Origin: Pontiella agarivorans
Lineage (GTDB): Bacteria; Verrucomicrobiota; Kiritimatiellia; Kiritimatiellales; Pontiellaceae
DNA length: 64,000 nt
Reading direction: 5' to 3'
NCBI RefSeq assembly: GCF_034531395.1
Contig: NZ_JARVCO010000010.1
Coordinates: forward strand, 1 to 64,000
The notes below the pieces were generated by a model. That model ran no database searches, had not been told where the DNA came from, and saw only the letters and a program-made list of their open reading frames with translations. Positions 43,030 to 52,259 of the stretch are shown here, one piece after another. Both the position numbers and the translations under genes were made by a program. Within the stretch, counting starts at the first letter, position 1. Every line of letters begins with the position of its first letter.

Positions 43030-44094
43030 ATGAAAAACAAAGTCACCTTCAAAGATGTTGCCCAACTCGCCGGCGTTTCCACCCAAACCGTATCGCGCGT
43101 CACCAACAACAACGGGTATGTTAACGAAAAGACCCGCGCGAAAGTACAGGCCGCCATCGACAAACTCGGCTATGTGCCCAACAAAAGCGCCCAGCTCATG
43201 GGGCGAAAAAAAGCCGATGTTTTCGGCGTCATCACCCTCGATATCAGTTTTCAGGGGGCCTCACGTATCGTCGAAGGCATCCGAAACGAAAGTAAAAAAG
43301 CCGGATATGCCATTTCACTCGCTGTGCTGGATGATGAACCCGATGCTCTCGAAAATGCTGTCCGGGACATGAAATCGCAACAGGTGAATGCCGTCCTGAT
43401 CAATGCGCCGGTCTCCCGTGAACAGGCGGAACAGCTCGTTCACAAACATGCCCCGCTTCCGTTTATATTCATTGATGCCCCGCCGGATTCACAGGTTGAT
43501 CACGTTATGACCGATCACAGCGCAGGCGGACGGATTGCCGCTCAGCTCATGATACAGCAGGGCCGCACACGTTTTGCCTTTCTGAACGGACCGGAGCACT
43601 CACCGGCCGCCCGGTTACGGCGGGCAGCCTGGCTTACCGTGATTAACGAATCCGGTGCCACACTGATTGCCGAAGAAACGGGGGACTGGTCGGCCCGCAG
43701 CGGTTACCAGGCGGGCTCAGCACTGATCGCCGGCGGACAGGCTTTTGATGCGCTGCTGATTGCCAACGACCAGATGGCGCTCGGTGCGCTGCGCGCCTGC
43801 CGCGAACACCGGATTGATGTCCCCCGCCAGACGGCGGTCATCGGTTTTGACGACACGGCAAACAGCGAATTTTTCTGTCCGCCGTTGACTACGATTCGGC
43901 AGAATTTTCTGGAAATCGGTCACCAGGCGGTCACTGAAGTACTTGCCTGCATGAAAGATCCCGAAAAGGAAGCCGTCCGAGTGGACGTACCTGTTGAACT
44001 GATCGAACGCCAGAGCACAGCCCCCGCTGAAAGCCCGGCAGACAAAGCCGCCCGGTTGGAATCTCTGCTTTCCGAACTGAAACAGGTTTTATAA
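43030..44094 (+). CDS. LacI-family transcriptional regulator
   Basis: A 354-residue repressor starting at the ATG at 43030. N-terminal helix-turn-helix VTFKDVAQLAGVSTQTVSRVTNN with the LacI hinge helix (YVPNKSAQLMGRKK), then a periplasmic-binding-protein-like effector domain (VFGVITLDIS, LLIANDQMALGALRAC, AVIGFDDTANSEFF). It probably binds the CG-centred operators before the porin and itself and responds to an alpha-glucoside or its breakdown product. The effector is inferred from the neighbouring genes. Confidence 0.93.
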   Translation: MKNKVTFKDVAQLAGVSTQTVSRVTNNNGYVNEKTRAKVQAAIDKLGYVPNKSAQLMGRKKADVFGVITLDISFQGASRIVEGIRNESKKAGYAISLAVLDDEPDALENAVRDMKSQQVNAVLINAPVSREQAEQLVHKHAPLPFIFIDAPPDSQVDHVMTDHSAGGRIAAQLMIQQGRTRFAFLNGPEHSPAARLRRAAWLTVINESGATLIAEETGDWSARSGYQAGSALIAGGQAFDALLIANDQMALGALRACREHRIDVPRQTAVIGFDDTANSEFFCPPLTTIRQNFLEIGHQAVTEVLACMKDPEKEAVRVDVPVELIERQSTAPAESPADKAARLESLLSELKQVL

Positions 44095-44400
44095 ATCGTC
44101 CGGCTCCCAGCCGAAACGGCGGAGATCGATCCGGTCGTTGGAAAAGACAATGCCTTCCGCTTCGAGCCGTTCACGCTGCTCTTCATAGCCGAACCCGGGT
44201 TTCAGCGCAATCATACCCCGGCTGTTGACAATCCGCCACCAGGGCAGCTTTTCCTGCTCTGAATATGTGTGCAGCACCCGCACCACCTGCCGCGCCGCCC
44301 GCGGGTTTCCGGCCAGTGCCGCAACCCCGCCATAGGAGCAGACGCTGCCGCGCGGAATTTCGCGGATCACCTCAATCACCTCTTCCGTGAACGGCTGCAT
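44089..44400 (-). CDS. Alkyltransferase-like protein (ATL)
   Basis: A 103-residue protein with the MGMT DNA-binding domain (IPRGSVCSYGGVAALAGNPRAARQV) but the active-site region reads LPWWRIVNS: the reactive Cys of PCHR is replaced by Trp. This makes it an ATL protein, which binds O6-alkylguanine and flags it for nucleotide-excision repair without transferring the alkyl group. Its end overlaps the LacI gene by 6 bases (convergent). Follows the UPF0126 gene by 2 bases. Confidence 0.92.
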   Translation of the reverse strand: MQPFTEEVIEVIREIPRGSVCSYGGVAALAGNPRAARQVVRVLHTYSEQEKLPWWRIVNSRGMIALKPGFGYEEQRERLEAEGIVFSNDRIDLRRFGWEPDDL

Positions 44401-44402
44401 GC

Positions 44403-45062
44403 CTATTTCCGCCCGTTTTCACGATGAGCCCGGGCAATTTCAGAAGGCGATGCGTGCAGCGCCTTTACGCGGGGAAGATTCAGTTTAAACCGCAATGCTA
44501 CAATTCGCGTGATCAGCGTAAAACTGATGGTGATAAAAATCCGCAGCCCTTCCGAACATTGGAACTGGCCGAGCAATACAAACATAAAACCGCCCAGCAG
44601 GGCCGCCGAGGCATAAAAACCGGTGGTCAGAATGGCGGGAATCTCGCGGGAAAGCAGATCGCGGATCACGCCGCCGCCACAGGCGGTAATCATCGCCATC
44701 ATCGCAACCGTCAGCGGAACAGCACCATAAGCCTCGGCCTTGGTGGCACCGATCGCCGCAAAGACACTCAGTCCGACCGCATCAGCCGCCATCAGAACAT
44801 CCCAGCGCCGGGCAATTTTGGGCGCCGCGAAAAAGACCGCCGCCGCGCCGGCCAGACAAATCAGAATATAGCTCGTATCCGTGAGCGCCACCGGCGGCGT
44901 GGCCCCCAGCAGCAGATCACGGATCATACCGCCGCCCACACCGGTGGCCATGGCCAGCACCGCAATACCCAGAATATCCATTTCATATTTTACGGCGCGG
45001 AAGGCACCCGACACCGCAAACGCAAAGGTTCCGGCAATATCCAGAATGTGAATCAGTTCCAT
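44403..45062 (-). CDS. UPF0126/TRIC-type membrane channel
   Basis: A 219-residue inner-membrane protein made of two repeated three-helix units, each ending in the glycine-rich motif GVGGGMIRDLLLG and ACGGGVIRDLLSRE, the signature of the UPF0126/TRIC family (YicG in E. coli). Archaeal and bacterial relatives conduct potassium or glycine-like solutes; the substrate here is unknown. Likely cotranscribed with the ATL gene. Confidence 0.92.
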   Translation of the reverse strand: MELIHILDIAGTFAFAVSGAFRAVKYEMDILGIAVLAMATGVGGGMIRDLLLGATPPVALTDTSYILICLAGAAAVFFAAPKIARRWDVLMAADAVGLSVFAAIGATKAEAYGAVPLTVAMMAMITACGGGVIRDLLSREIPAILTTGFYASAALLGGFMFVLLGQFQCSEGLRIFITISFTLITRIVALRFKLNLPRVKALHASPSEIARAHRENGRK

Positions 45063-45142
45063 ACCACAACAGCTCTCTTCAATTGGACGGCTTTAAACAT
45101 TTTCCCCTGCCTCGCATTTCGGACAGACGGAGCAGAATGCAT

Positions 45143-45241
45143 AAAAAAACAGCGACCGGCAAGGGGGGAGCCGATCGCTGTTCTCGAGGCTTTGCAGCCT
45201 CTCAGGGAGTTGTTGGTATTTTCGTAGACCCGCAGATTCCC
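45143..45241 (-). ncRNA. Candidate structured RNA/leader, copy 1
   Basis: About 95 bases shared with 50988-51089. Read on the minus strand: a conserved GGGTCTAC..AATACCAACAACTCCC start, hairpin GAGGCTGCAAAGCCTC, then AACAGCGA.CGG pairing with CCGGTCGCTGTT and a T-run. The terminator form indicates a short minus-strand transcript or a leader of the downstream UPF0126 gene. The copy sits between divergent genes. No known RNA family recognised. Confidence 0.55.
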
Positions 45242-45323
45242 GGTCCGTTCAAAAAAGGTGTGAAAAAGTTTCCCGCGTTTGGAAACCCGCTCTATTCTGC
45301 CCTTCCAACCTTTGGAAAAAACA

Positions 45324-46247
45324 ATGCTACCTGCTTTTCTAACCACTCTTTTCTGGAGCTACTGCCTGATTCCCGCCCGGCAGTCCGTGGCGCAGCTCGG
45401 CGAAAATGCCGCCAATTTCTGGCGGCTTCTCGCGGGGATGGCCGTTCTGGGACTGCTCGCCCTCTGCGGCGGCATCACACTGAACCACAACGTGTTTTTC
45501 TGGTTGTTTATCAGCGGAATCATCGGTTTCGGGTTTGGCGATATCGGGGTCTGGTTTGCCCTTCCGAGAATTGGAAGCCGTCTGACGTTGCTGATGGTGC
45601 ACTGCATTGCGGCTCCGCTGGCGGGACTGGCCGAGTGGCTCTGGCTGGGCACCACCGTCGGCATCGTTCAGTTGATTTCTCTGGCCATTATTCTCTGCGG
45701 CATTGCCCTGGCGCTTGCACCGGAGCGCGAAGAGGAAAAGAAGGCGGACCACCGCTACGGCTCCGGTATTCTTTTCGGGCTGCTCGCCGCGGCCGGTCAG
45801 GGACTGGGGGCTGTCTGCAGCCGAAAGGCCTTTTCGGTGTTCGATGAATCCGGAATTTCTTCCGTTTCCGACTACATTTTTCTCGGTTCAACTTCCGGAT
45901 TTATCCGACTGACCGGCGGCATACTGATTGCCGGGTTATTCTGGCTGATCAGCCGATGGCACACCCGCTGGCGGAGCCCGCCGGATTCACTTCACCAAAA
46001 CGATCCCCTATCCGGAAAGGTCCGGAACATCCTGCTTTGCGCCCTGGCCGGACCGATTCTGGGCGTCATCTGCTATCAGTGGGCATTGGCCACCACACCC
46101 AGTCTGATCGTTCAACTGATTGTTTCCACTTCGCCGCTTGTTATTCTGCCGATGGCCTGGTTTATCGAACACGACCGACCGTCCGGGCGATCGCTGCTCG
46201 GAACGGTTGTGGCCGTGCTCGGTGTGGTGATTCTGGCCTGTTTTTAA
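45324..46247 (+). CDS. EamA/DMT-family transporter
   Basis: A 307-residue inner-membrane protein with about ten helices in two EamA repeats (ANFWRLLAGMAVLGLLAL...; GSGILFGLLAAAGQGLGAVCSR...). The substrate cannot be inferred. The ATG at 45324 is preceded by a perfect TTCCA-type palindrome (45303-45317) whose GGAAAA end sits where the ribosome-binding site would be. Converges with the GH2 gene, stops 2 bases apart. Confidence 0.88.
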   Translation: MLPAFLTTLFWSYCLIPARQSVAQLGENAANFWRLLAGMAVLGLLALCGGITLNHNVFFWLFISGIIGFGFGDIGVWFALPRIGSRLTLLMVHCIAAPLAGLAEWLWLGTTVGIVQLISLAIILCGIALALAPEREEEKKADHRYGSGILFGLLAAAGQGLGAVCSRKAFSVFDESGISSVSDYIFLGSTSGFIRLTGGILIAGLFWLISRWHTRWRSPPDSLHQNDPLSGKVRNILLCALAGPILGVICYQWALATTPSLIVQLIVSTSPLVILPMAWFIEHDRPSGRSLLGTVVAVLGVVILACF

Positions 46248-46248
46248 T

Positions 46249-49131
46249 CTATTTCCACTCGCTGATTTCGAGCGTATTCAACCAGATACCCCGGCCTTTT
46301 CCGGATGCATCGGAAAAACGGATCATCACCGGGTCGCGGCCGTTGCTTTCGACATGAAACGCAACGGAACCAAACGGTGCTTCGTGCATGGCTTTGCCTT
46401 CCGTCACAACTGTTTCAACCGATTCGCCGGCGGTCTCAATCTTCAGCTTCCGCGCATAAGGCAACTGATGAATGGCCGCATTTTTCTTTTTATCCGGATT
46501 CGGATCCATACTGTCGGAATTGTTACGCGGTGCGTGGTGTCCGGAGGTAATGCGGTATTTACCTTTCCGAAGATTGGAAAGTTCAAGCATCAGCCCGTTT
46601 TCATCCATACAGAGTACACCGTCGCCCCAGGCAAACCCGTTACGGCCCATGACATTCATTTCGCCCAGCCAGCGGAGCAGTTCGGGATTGCTGCACCGCA
46701 ACACGGCCGAGAAACCGCTCAAAGATTCAAAGTCCTGCTTTGAATCCGCATTATCATCGCCCATCCACGGCGTCCAGCCGAACTGCACCAGTTGAGAACG
46801 GCCGCCGATATCAATTTTAACCGACTCGAAATCATAAATCGGTCCGGCATTCGCGGCAATCATATCGGTTTCCGCTTTCACGGTTTCAAACACCGCTTTT
46901 CCGGATTTGAGTCCGTCCACTTCGGCCGTCACCGTGACGGTACCCGGCTCCGTCCCGGCCCGGATCAGCACAGGCGCATGTCCATGGCGTACGTGCGTCG
47001 GATTTGCCCCGATTCCTTTCCTCTCTCCGACAATGGAAGCCGGACCGTTTACCGAAAACGTAACGTTGAACGGTGTATCCGGAATCGGCGTACCGTTTTG
47101 ATCCACCACCTGCGCATAGGCCACAAGAAGATCGGAACCGTCAGCAAGAACAGTACGGCCTTGCGTATCGAGAATCAGCGTCACCGCCGCCGGCTTTTCC
47201 GGCGTCCGGATGGACATGGAGGAAACCATGTTCCCGTTTTCCAGTCCGTTGGCCGTCAGCGTTCCCGGTTTAAAATCATCGATCTCAAAAATAAACGGCG
47301 GCGCATTCAGCAGGCTGTATTTTTCATCCGTCGATGGACCGCTTTTCCGATAGGGTTTCCCGTTAAGCAGCAGTTCCACCTCCTCGGCATTGCTGTAAAC
47401 CTCCAGCGTGCTGACTCCGTTCGTCCAGGCACCTTCAATATATGTGAACGGTTCAGCGGTCAGTTCAGCGCGATACCACATCGTTCCTTTTTTCGGCCAC
47501 CGGAAAACCGTCATCATTCCACCTCGCGCACGATCCTGCGGTGTTTTGGTGGGATGAAAGGTGTAGTAGGCATGGGCCGTCCAGGCAATCAGACCGAGCT
47601 TCAGCGGATCATCCAGATAATGATTCACCGCCTCCGGCCCGCGCCGGCCTTCCATCGCAAGCATCGGTTCTTTGTGGTTCCAGTAATAATCCCCGTAAAT
47701 CATCTGCGCATAAATATCGGTAATGCCCGAATGCTGCGGTCCGGTCCAGCGGCTGCCCTGCGAGGCGGTGAAACGGAATGGATCCTCCTGTTTACAGGCA
47801 TTGTGGATCTGTGCCACCGGACCACGATGATTGATTCCCGCACCCCAGATGATGACCGATGGGTGGTTATAATGATTCCGGATCATGATTCTCGCGGCTT
47901 TTTCCAGATTGGCGTACCACTGTTGATTGGTGGTGATGGTGATCCACGTCGGCGCTTCTTCATAAACCAGAATACCGAGTTCGTCACAGGCTTCGAGAAT
48001 TGCGTTATCCTGCGGATAATGTGCCGTCCGCATAATATTGAAGCCCAGTTCTTTAAACTGAAGCATATCTTTGTAATGCAGCGAATCTGGAAGCGCGTCC
48101 CCGATATACCCGTAGTGCTGATGCCGGTTCATCCCCATCAGTTTGACCGGGTCGCCGTTCAGAATCACCCCTCTGTCGGTAATCTCCACCTTCCGGAAGC
48201 CCATGCGGTTTTCCAGGCCGTCCACCGTTTTTTCTTCATCCAGCACCAGTGAATTCACCCGGTAGAGATAGGGGTGATCGATCCCCCACAGCTGCAGGTT
48301 TTCTTCAATACTTCCGATTTGATTAAAAGTGAAATCGCTTCCCGGTTGAATCAGCTGTGTATCTGCCAGTTTCAGCACCACCAGGCCGTCCGCATCGATC
48401 ACCCGTGTAATCAAAGTGGTTTCCCTGGGAACATCATACGCATTTCTCACTGTGGTTTTCACATTCACCGTGCCGTAAAGATTAACCGGATCAACCGTCG
48501 GCGTCGTAATTTTCACCCCGGCATCCATCGCTTCCCAGTTAAAGGTGATGTGCAGCGGATCTTTCTCCACCAGATAAACATCGCGATAGAGCCCGCCGAA
48601 TTTAATGTAGTCAAACGGGCCGGGATCCGGCGGCGTGGTTTCATTCTTCCGGTTATCAACCCGCAAGGTTACCTGTGCGGTTTTTCCGGGTTCTACTTCA
48701 TCTGTAATATCAAAATGGAACGGAGAATAACCACCAACCGCAAACCGGCCGATGTGCTTTCCGTTGACCCAGCAGTCCGTAATCTGATGCGCCCCTTCAA
48801 ATTCCAGAAAAATACGTTTTCCAGGCGTTGGAGAAATGCGGATATCGCGGCGGTACCAGCCGACCTTTCGCATAAAGGTTTCCTGATATTTATCGTCCTG
48901 ACAGTCATTCAGGCTCATCGAGGTCAATTCCAGCGTATGCGGAACATGAACCGTTTCCCACGATTGATCCTTTGTATCCGGTTTGAAAAATTCTGCATCC
49001 GGATTGCCCAGATGAAATTTCCAGTGCTGATTAATCTTCGTTTTAACGCGCGGCGTTTCCGGATAGCCTTCCGGCAGTGCAAATCCCGATACGCTCAGCC
49101 CCAGCAGCAGTGCAAACAGTGTTTTTTTCAT
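46249..49131 (-). CDS. GH2-family glycoside hydrolase lacking the canonical acid/base
   Basis: A 960-residue secreted protein (signal peptide MKKTLFALLLGLSVSGFA). GH2 order: jelly-roll (WETVHVPHTLEL, ITDCWVNGKHIGRFAVGGYSPF), Ig-like domain, TIM barrel (LMGMNRHQHYGYIGDALP, NIMRTAHYPQD), two Ig-like domains and a C-terminal malectin/DUF4982-like part. The barrel motif reads HPSVIIWGAGINHRGP: where GH2 enzymes have the acid/base Glu of the NE pair, this has His (about residue 435). A nucleophile candidate Glu lies in AMEGRRGP (about 494). GGGGAGAG precedes the start. Confidence 0.9.
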   Translation of the reverse strand: MKKTLFALLLGLSVSGFALPEGYPETPRVKTKINQHWKFHLGNPDAEFFKPDTKDQSWETVHVPHTLELTSMSLNDCQDDKYQETFMRKVGWYRRDIRISPTPGKRIFLEFEGAHQITDCWVNGKHIGRFAVGGYSPFHFDITDEVEPGKTAQVTLRVDNRKNETTPPDPGPFDYIKFGGLYRDVYLVEKDPLHITFNWEAMDAGVKITTPTVDPVNLYGTVNVKTTVRNAYDVPRETTLITRVIDADGLVVLKLADTQLIQPGSDFTFNQIGSIEENLQLWGIDHPYLYRVNSLVLDEEKTVDGLENRMGFRKVEITDRGVILNGDPVKLMGMNRHQHYGYIGDALPDSLHYKDMLQFKELGFNIMRTAHYPQDNAILEACDELGILVYEEAPTWITITTNQQWYANLEKAARIMIRNHYNHPSVIIWGAGINHRGPVAQIHNACKQEDPFRFTASQGSRWTGPQHSGITDIYAQMIYGDYYWNHKEPMLAMEGRRGPEAVNHYLDDPLKLGLIAWTAHAYYTFHPTKTPQDRARGGMMTVFRWPKKGTMWYRAELTAEPFTYIEGAWTNGVSTLEVYSNAEEVELLLNGKPYRKSGPSTDEKYSLLNAPPFIFEIDDFKPGTLTANGLENGNMVSSMSIRTPEKPAAVTLILDTQGRTVLADGSDLLVAYAQVVDQNGTPIPDTPFNVTFSVNGPASIVGERKGIGANPTHVRHGHAPVLIRAGTEPGTVTVTAEVDGLKSGKAVFETVKAETDMIAANAGPIYDFESVKIDIGGRSQLVQFGWTPWMGDDNADSKQDFESLSGFSAVLRCSNPELLRWLGEMNVMGRNGFAWGDGVLCMDENGLMLELSNLRKGKYRITSGHHAPRNNSDSMDPNPDKKKNAAIHQLPYARKLKIETAGESVETVVTEGKAMHEAPFGSVAFHVESNGRDPVMIRFSDASGKGRGIWLNTLEISEWK

Positions 49132-49223
49132 CATCTCTCCCCGTTGTTGATCTGTCATATGTTAACGCACACAGCAACAGAAAACGGACAGAACAGGGAA
49201 AGATGATGCCAATCTTCGTACCC

Positions 49224-50204
49224 TCAGGGCAGCTGTACGCGGAAAAAATGCCCGGCGGTCAGGTTCGTACTGAACGAGGTTTCGGAACCATCGGAGGCGG
49301 TCACGGTTTTGATGACCGAAAAATCGTTGGTCAGGTGATCTGCAGCAAGAATCCGGTACTGCTTACCGGAAACGGAATTCCAGCTGAGCTCAATTTCGCC
49401 AGGAAATGGTGAGCCCGGTCCGCTCATCGACAACCGGAAATAAGAGTTTTTTTCGTTCGGGTCTGTTCCGGTGCGGTATTCCTCGGCATTGGTGAATCCG
49501 TCACCATCCGGATCCTCCCCGGCATCACCCGCAAAATCAGGATTCAGACCATTATCCGTTTCCCAGACATTCGGAAGCCCGTCGTTGTCGCGGTCGGAAG
49601 AACCGTTTCCACCGGAATTTCCGATCCCATTAAACGCCTTCGGTACCTTGACCGGACCGAACGAACCCGGTAAGGCGCGGATCACATCATAGCCGGACTG
49701 AACAGCCCCCTCTGCCTCATCGCTCTCGCTATTGAGCCGGGTGATAATCCAGTCAACCTGCGAAAAGGAGAACGCCACGGTAAAATCGGGGACCTCCATA
49801 TCATGCTGCAGCCGGCTTTGAATCGCGGAAAAACGGCAGCCGGAAAACTCAAGCTGGGTAACAACCGTTGCGGTATTTTCGGCGGAAGGTGTTACCACCT
49901 GCAACGTCAGGTCCAATAAATAACCTTGCTGCAGCGCATCAAAAAGCTCCGCCGTGGAGCTATCCATCGACAACACCAGTTCCGTGTTCATCGGCTCCGG
50001 ATTCCCCCCAGCAGAAGAACCGGATCCAATCTGAACAGCGGTTTCCATGCCGTGGCCGAATGCCTTCACGCGCACCCAGCCGAATTCGTTGCCGGTATCA
50101 ACGGTCTGTCCATCCCGGGTCAGCTTCAGATAGGCTTCAGTGGCTGAAACCGTATGGGCCAACAGCAGACCCGCTGAAAAAAGTGCTATATGCCCGAACT
50201 TCAT
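49224..50204 (-). CDS. Secreted Hcp-like protein with calcium-type repeats
   Basis: A 326-residue protein with a signal peptide (MKFGHIALFSAGLLLAHTVSA). Residues about 20-180 resemble the Hcp/DUF796 beta-barrel (EFGWVRVKAFGHGMETAVQ, STAELFDALQQGYLLDLTLQVV). A Gly/Ser linker leads to a thrombospondin-3-like calcium motif (DRDNDGLPNVWE, EDPDGDGFTNAEEY), and the C-terminus is the small beta domain ending GHFFRVQLP. Its start overlaps the stop of another Hcp-like gene (ATGA). A Sec signal argues against type VI secretion. Confidence 0.8.
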   Translation of the reverse strand: MKFGHIALFSAGLLLAHTVSATEAYLKLTRDGQTVDTGNEFGWVRVKAFGHGMETAVQIGSGSSAGGNPEPMNTELVLSMDSSTAELFDALQQGYLLDLTLQVVTPSAENTATVVTQLEFSGCRFSAIQSRLQHDMEVPDFTVAFSFSQVDWIITRLNSESDEAEGAVQSGYDVIRALPGSFGPVKVPKAFNGIGNSGGNGSSDRDNDGLPNVWETDNGLNPDFAGDAGEDPDGDGFTNAEEYRTGTDPNEKNSYFRLSMSGPGSPFPGEIELSWNSVSGKQYRILAADHLTNDFSVIKTVTASDGSETSFSTNLTAGHFFRVQLP

Positions 50205-50836
50205 GGGCTCACAGTAAACACAGAATCGTTGAGTACAACACTCCACTCCGTCATTCCGACCTCGGAAACCTGACCCGTTTCAGGATCCGGCTGATAGAAA
50301 GTGATTCGGTGCGCTCCGTATTTCAAGACCACCGACTCAATCGGCAGTTCACCGTTGGACGAAGCGTTGGACGTTATAGACTGCACCATCACCAGTTTCA
50401 GCTCGATTTTCATCACCGCATAGGGCCTGCTGACCGATCCACTGAATCCCGGGTTCACCAAAACAATCTCGACATCCTCCCAGTGCGCTCCCGTAACGCA
50501 GGTCTGAAACAGTGCCGCACTGGCACTGTTCACCGCTTTTTCCAGCTCAATATCGTTGAACGACGCCTTGCCGGCTCCGCCGCCCCCCGTCGTGCCCCCA
50601 CCAACAGTGACACTGTTTTCAACACCGAACGAAAGCGACTCCAGCTCAATCCAGCCGGTATCACCCCGATACAGCGGATTCTCCACGTCACCGGTATAGG
50701 TGATGCCTGCCGGTCCGTTTGTGAATTTGGCATATAGCCGCGTCTGCGCTTCACTCGACACGACCGCCATGAGCAGACTCGTGCATACCGCAAACAGCCT
50801 GCGTTTCCCTTTTATCAACTGACGTGATTTCTTCAT
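50201..50836 (-). CDS. Secreted Hcp-like protein
   Basis: A 211-residue protein; ATG 50836 follows GAGGG. Basic N-terminus then signal-like helix (LFAVCTSLLMAVVSSEAQ). The Hcp-like domain is clear: GWIELESLSFGVENSVTVGGG, then KASFNDIELEKAVNSASAALFQ and WEDVEIVLV. Such domains form rings in type VI systems, but no other type VI gene is present, and many PVC bacteria carry Sec-secreted Hcp-like proteins. Translationally coupled to the second Hcp-like gene, so the two products may interact. Confidence 0.8.
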   Translation of the reverse strand: MKKSRQLIKGKRRLFAVCTSLLMAVVSSEAQTRLYAKFTNGPAGITYTGDVENPLYRGDTGWIELESLSFGVENSVTVGGGTTGGGGAGKASFNDIELEKAVNSASAALFQTCVTGAHWEDVEIVLVNPGFSGSVSRPYAVMKIELKLVMVQSITSNASSNGELPIESVVLKYGAHRITFYQPDPETGQVSEVGMTEWSVVLNDSVFTVSP

Positions 50837-50987
50837 CCGGAACCCTCTCATGATATTTTTTCAGCCACTGCGGCCAGCCCGTCGCTCAATTTTCTGAAGA
50901 ATTGGTAACTGCACAGAATCTTTCAACAATAAATATGATCATATTTTACATATTATCTTCTGACACATGGATTCCCGCATCAGACGC

Positions 50988-51089
50988 AAAAAAAACAGCA
51001 ACCGGTAAGGGGGGACCGATTGCTGTTCTCGAGGCTTTGCAGCCTCTCAGGGAGTTGTTGTTGGTATTAAGGTAGACCCGGCGGTTCCG
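50988..51089 (-). ncRNA. Candidate structured RNA/leader, copy 2
   Basis: Second copy of the element at 45143-45241. Hairpin GAGGCTGCAAAGCCTC and terminator stem AACAGCAATCGG/CCGGTTGCTGTT with eight T are kept, with paired changes: C-to-T in one arm and G-to-A in the other preserve the stem. Lies between the divergent Hcp-like operon and guaC. The remaining part of 50837-51217 shows no gene. Confidence 0.55.
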
Positions 51090-51217
51090 AAAACGTTCAA
51101 AACGTTTTTCACATTTCCAATCCCTGTAAATTTCCAAGGATTGGAACCGCTTTTTTGTATGCCCGATGACGCTGTCGGTTTATCGTTCTGCACATTTGTT
51201 ACAAGGAGCAGAAAACC

Positions 51218-52258
51218 ATGCGAATCGAAACCGACCTCAAACTGGGCTTTAAAGACGTCATGTTCCGGCCGAAACGTTCCACCCTGAAAAGCCGTGCTCA
51301 GGTAGACCTGAAACGAACCTTCAGATTGATGCACACCGATACCGAATGGACCGGGATTCCGATTATGGCGGCCAATATGGATACCGTCGGCACCTTCGAA
51401 ATGGCGGCAACGCTGGCGGAACACAACCTGTTCACCGCCATTCACAAACATTACACCGCTGAAGAATGGCGAACCTTTATCGCATCCGCTCCGAAGGGCA
51501 TCGAAAACCATATCGCGGTCAGCACCGGCACCGGCGAAGCCGATTTCAAAAAACTGATCACCATTAAAAATGAAAATCCGCAGCTGCGTTTTATCTGCAT
51601 CGATGTCGCCAACGGCTATTCCGAACATTTTGTGACGTTTCTGAAAAAAACGCGCGAACAGTTTTCCGACAAAGTCATCATCGCCGGCAATGTCGTCACC
51701 GGTGAAATGGTGGAGGAACTGCTGCTGGCCGGTGCGGATATCGTGAAAGTCGGCATCGGTCCCGGCTCCGTCTGCACCACACGCGTAAAAACCGGCGTCG
51801 GCTATCCCCAGCTCTCCGCCATCATTGAATGCGCCGACGCCGCGCACGGTCTCGGCGGGCAGATTATTTCCGACGGCGGCTGCGCCACGCCGGGCGATGT
51901 CTCCAAAGCGTTCGGTGCCGGAGCCGATTTTGTAATGCTCGGCGGTATGCTCGCCGGACATGATGAGTCCGGCGGCGAAACCATCGAACGCGACGGCAAA
52001 ACCTACCGTCAGTTTTACGGCATGAGCTCCTCCACCGCCATGAACAAACATGCCGGCGGCGTGGCCAACTATCGCGCGTCCGAGGGAAAAACCGTGGAAG
52101 TTCCCTATCGCGGAGCCGTGGAACACACGCTCAGCGACATTCTCGGCGGCGTACGCAGCACCTGCACCTATGTCGGCGCGGCTACTCTGAAAGAGCTGAC
52201 CAAACGCACCACCTTCATCCGCGTCGCCGAGCAGGAAAACCGGGTTTACACCCAATAA
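51218..52258 (+). CDS. guaC: GMP reductase
   Basis: A 346-residue enzyme converting GMP to IMP with NADPH in purine salvage. Length and sequence follow the E. coli-type Gua[28 protein letters not shown], the active-site loop [11 protein letters not shown] with Cys186, [25 protein letters not shown] and the [21 protein letters not shown] segment. Shine-Dalgarno AAGGAG. It stands alone, converging with the LemA gene 1 base away. A TTCCA-type palindrome lies upstream at 51132. Confidence 0.96.
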   Translation: MRIETDLKLGFKDVMFRPKRSTLKSRAQVDLKRTFRLMHTDTEWTGIPIMAANMDTVGTFEMAATLAEHNLFTAIHKHYTAEEWRTFIASAPKGIENHIAVSTGTGEADFKKLITIKNENPQLRFICIDVANGYSEHFVTFLKKTREQFSDKVIIAGNVVTGEMVEELLLAGADIVKVGIGPGSVCTTRVKTGVGYPQLSAIIECADAAHGLGGQIISDGGCATPGDVSKAFGAGADFVMLGGMLAGHDESGGETIERDGKTYRQFYGMSSSTAMNKHAGGVANYRASEGKTVEVPYRGAVEHTLSDILGGVRSTCTYVGAATLKELTKRTTFIRVAEQENRVYTQ

Positions 52259-52259
52259 A

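Noticed and set aside
45053-45346. Minus-strand ORF across the candidate RNA element
   Set aside because: The shared peptide with 50946-51137 is confined to the structured element, ends differ, and a terminator lies inside the frame.
49224-50836. Type VI secretion system
   Set aside because: Only Hcp-like domains are present, both with Sec signal peptides, and no VgrG, sheath or ClpV genes are in view.
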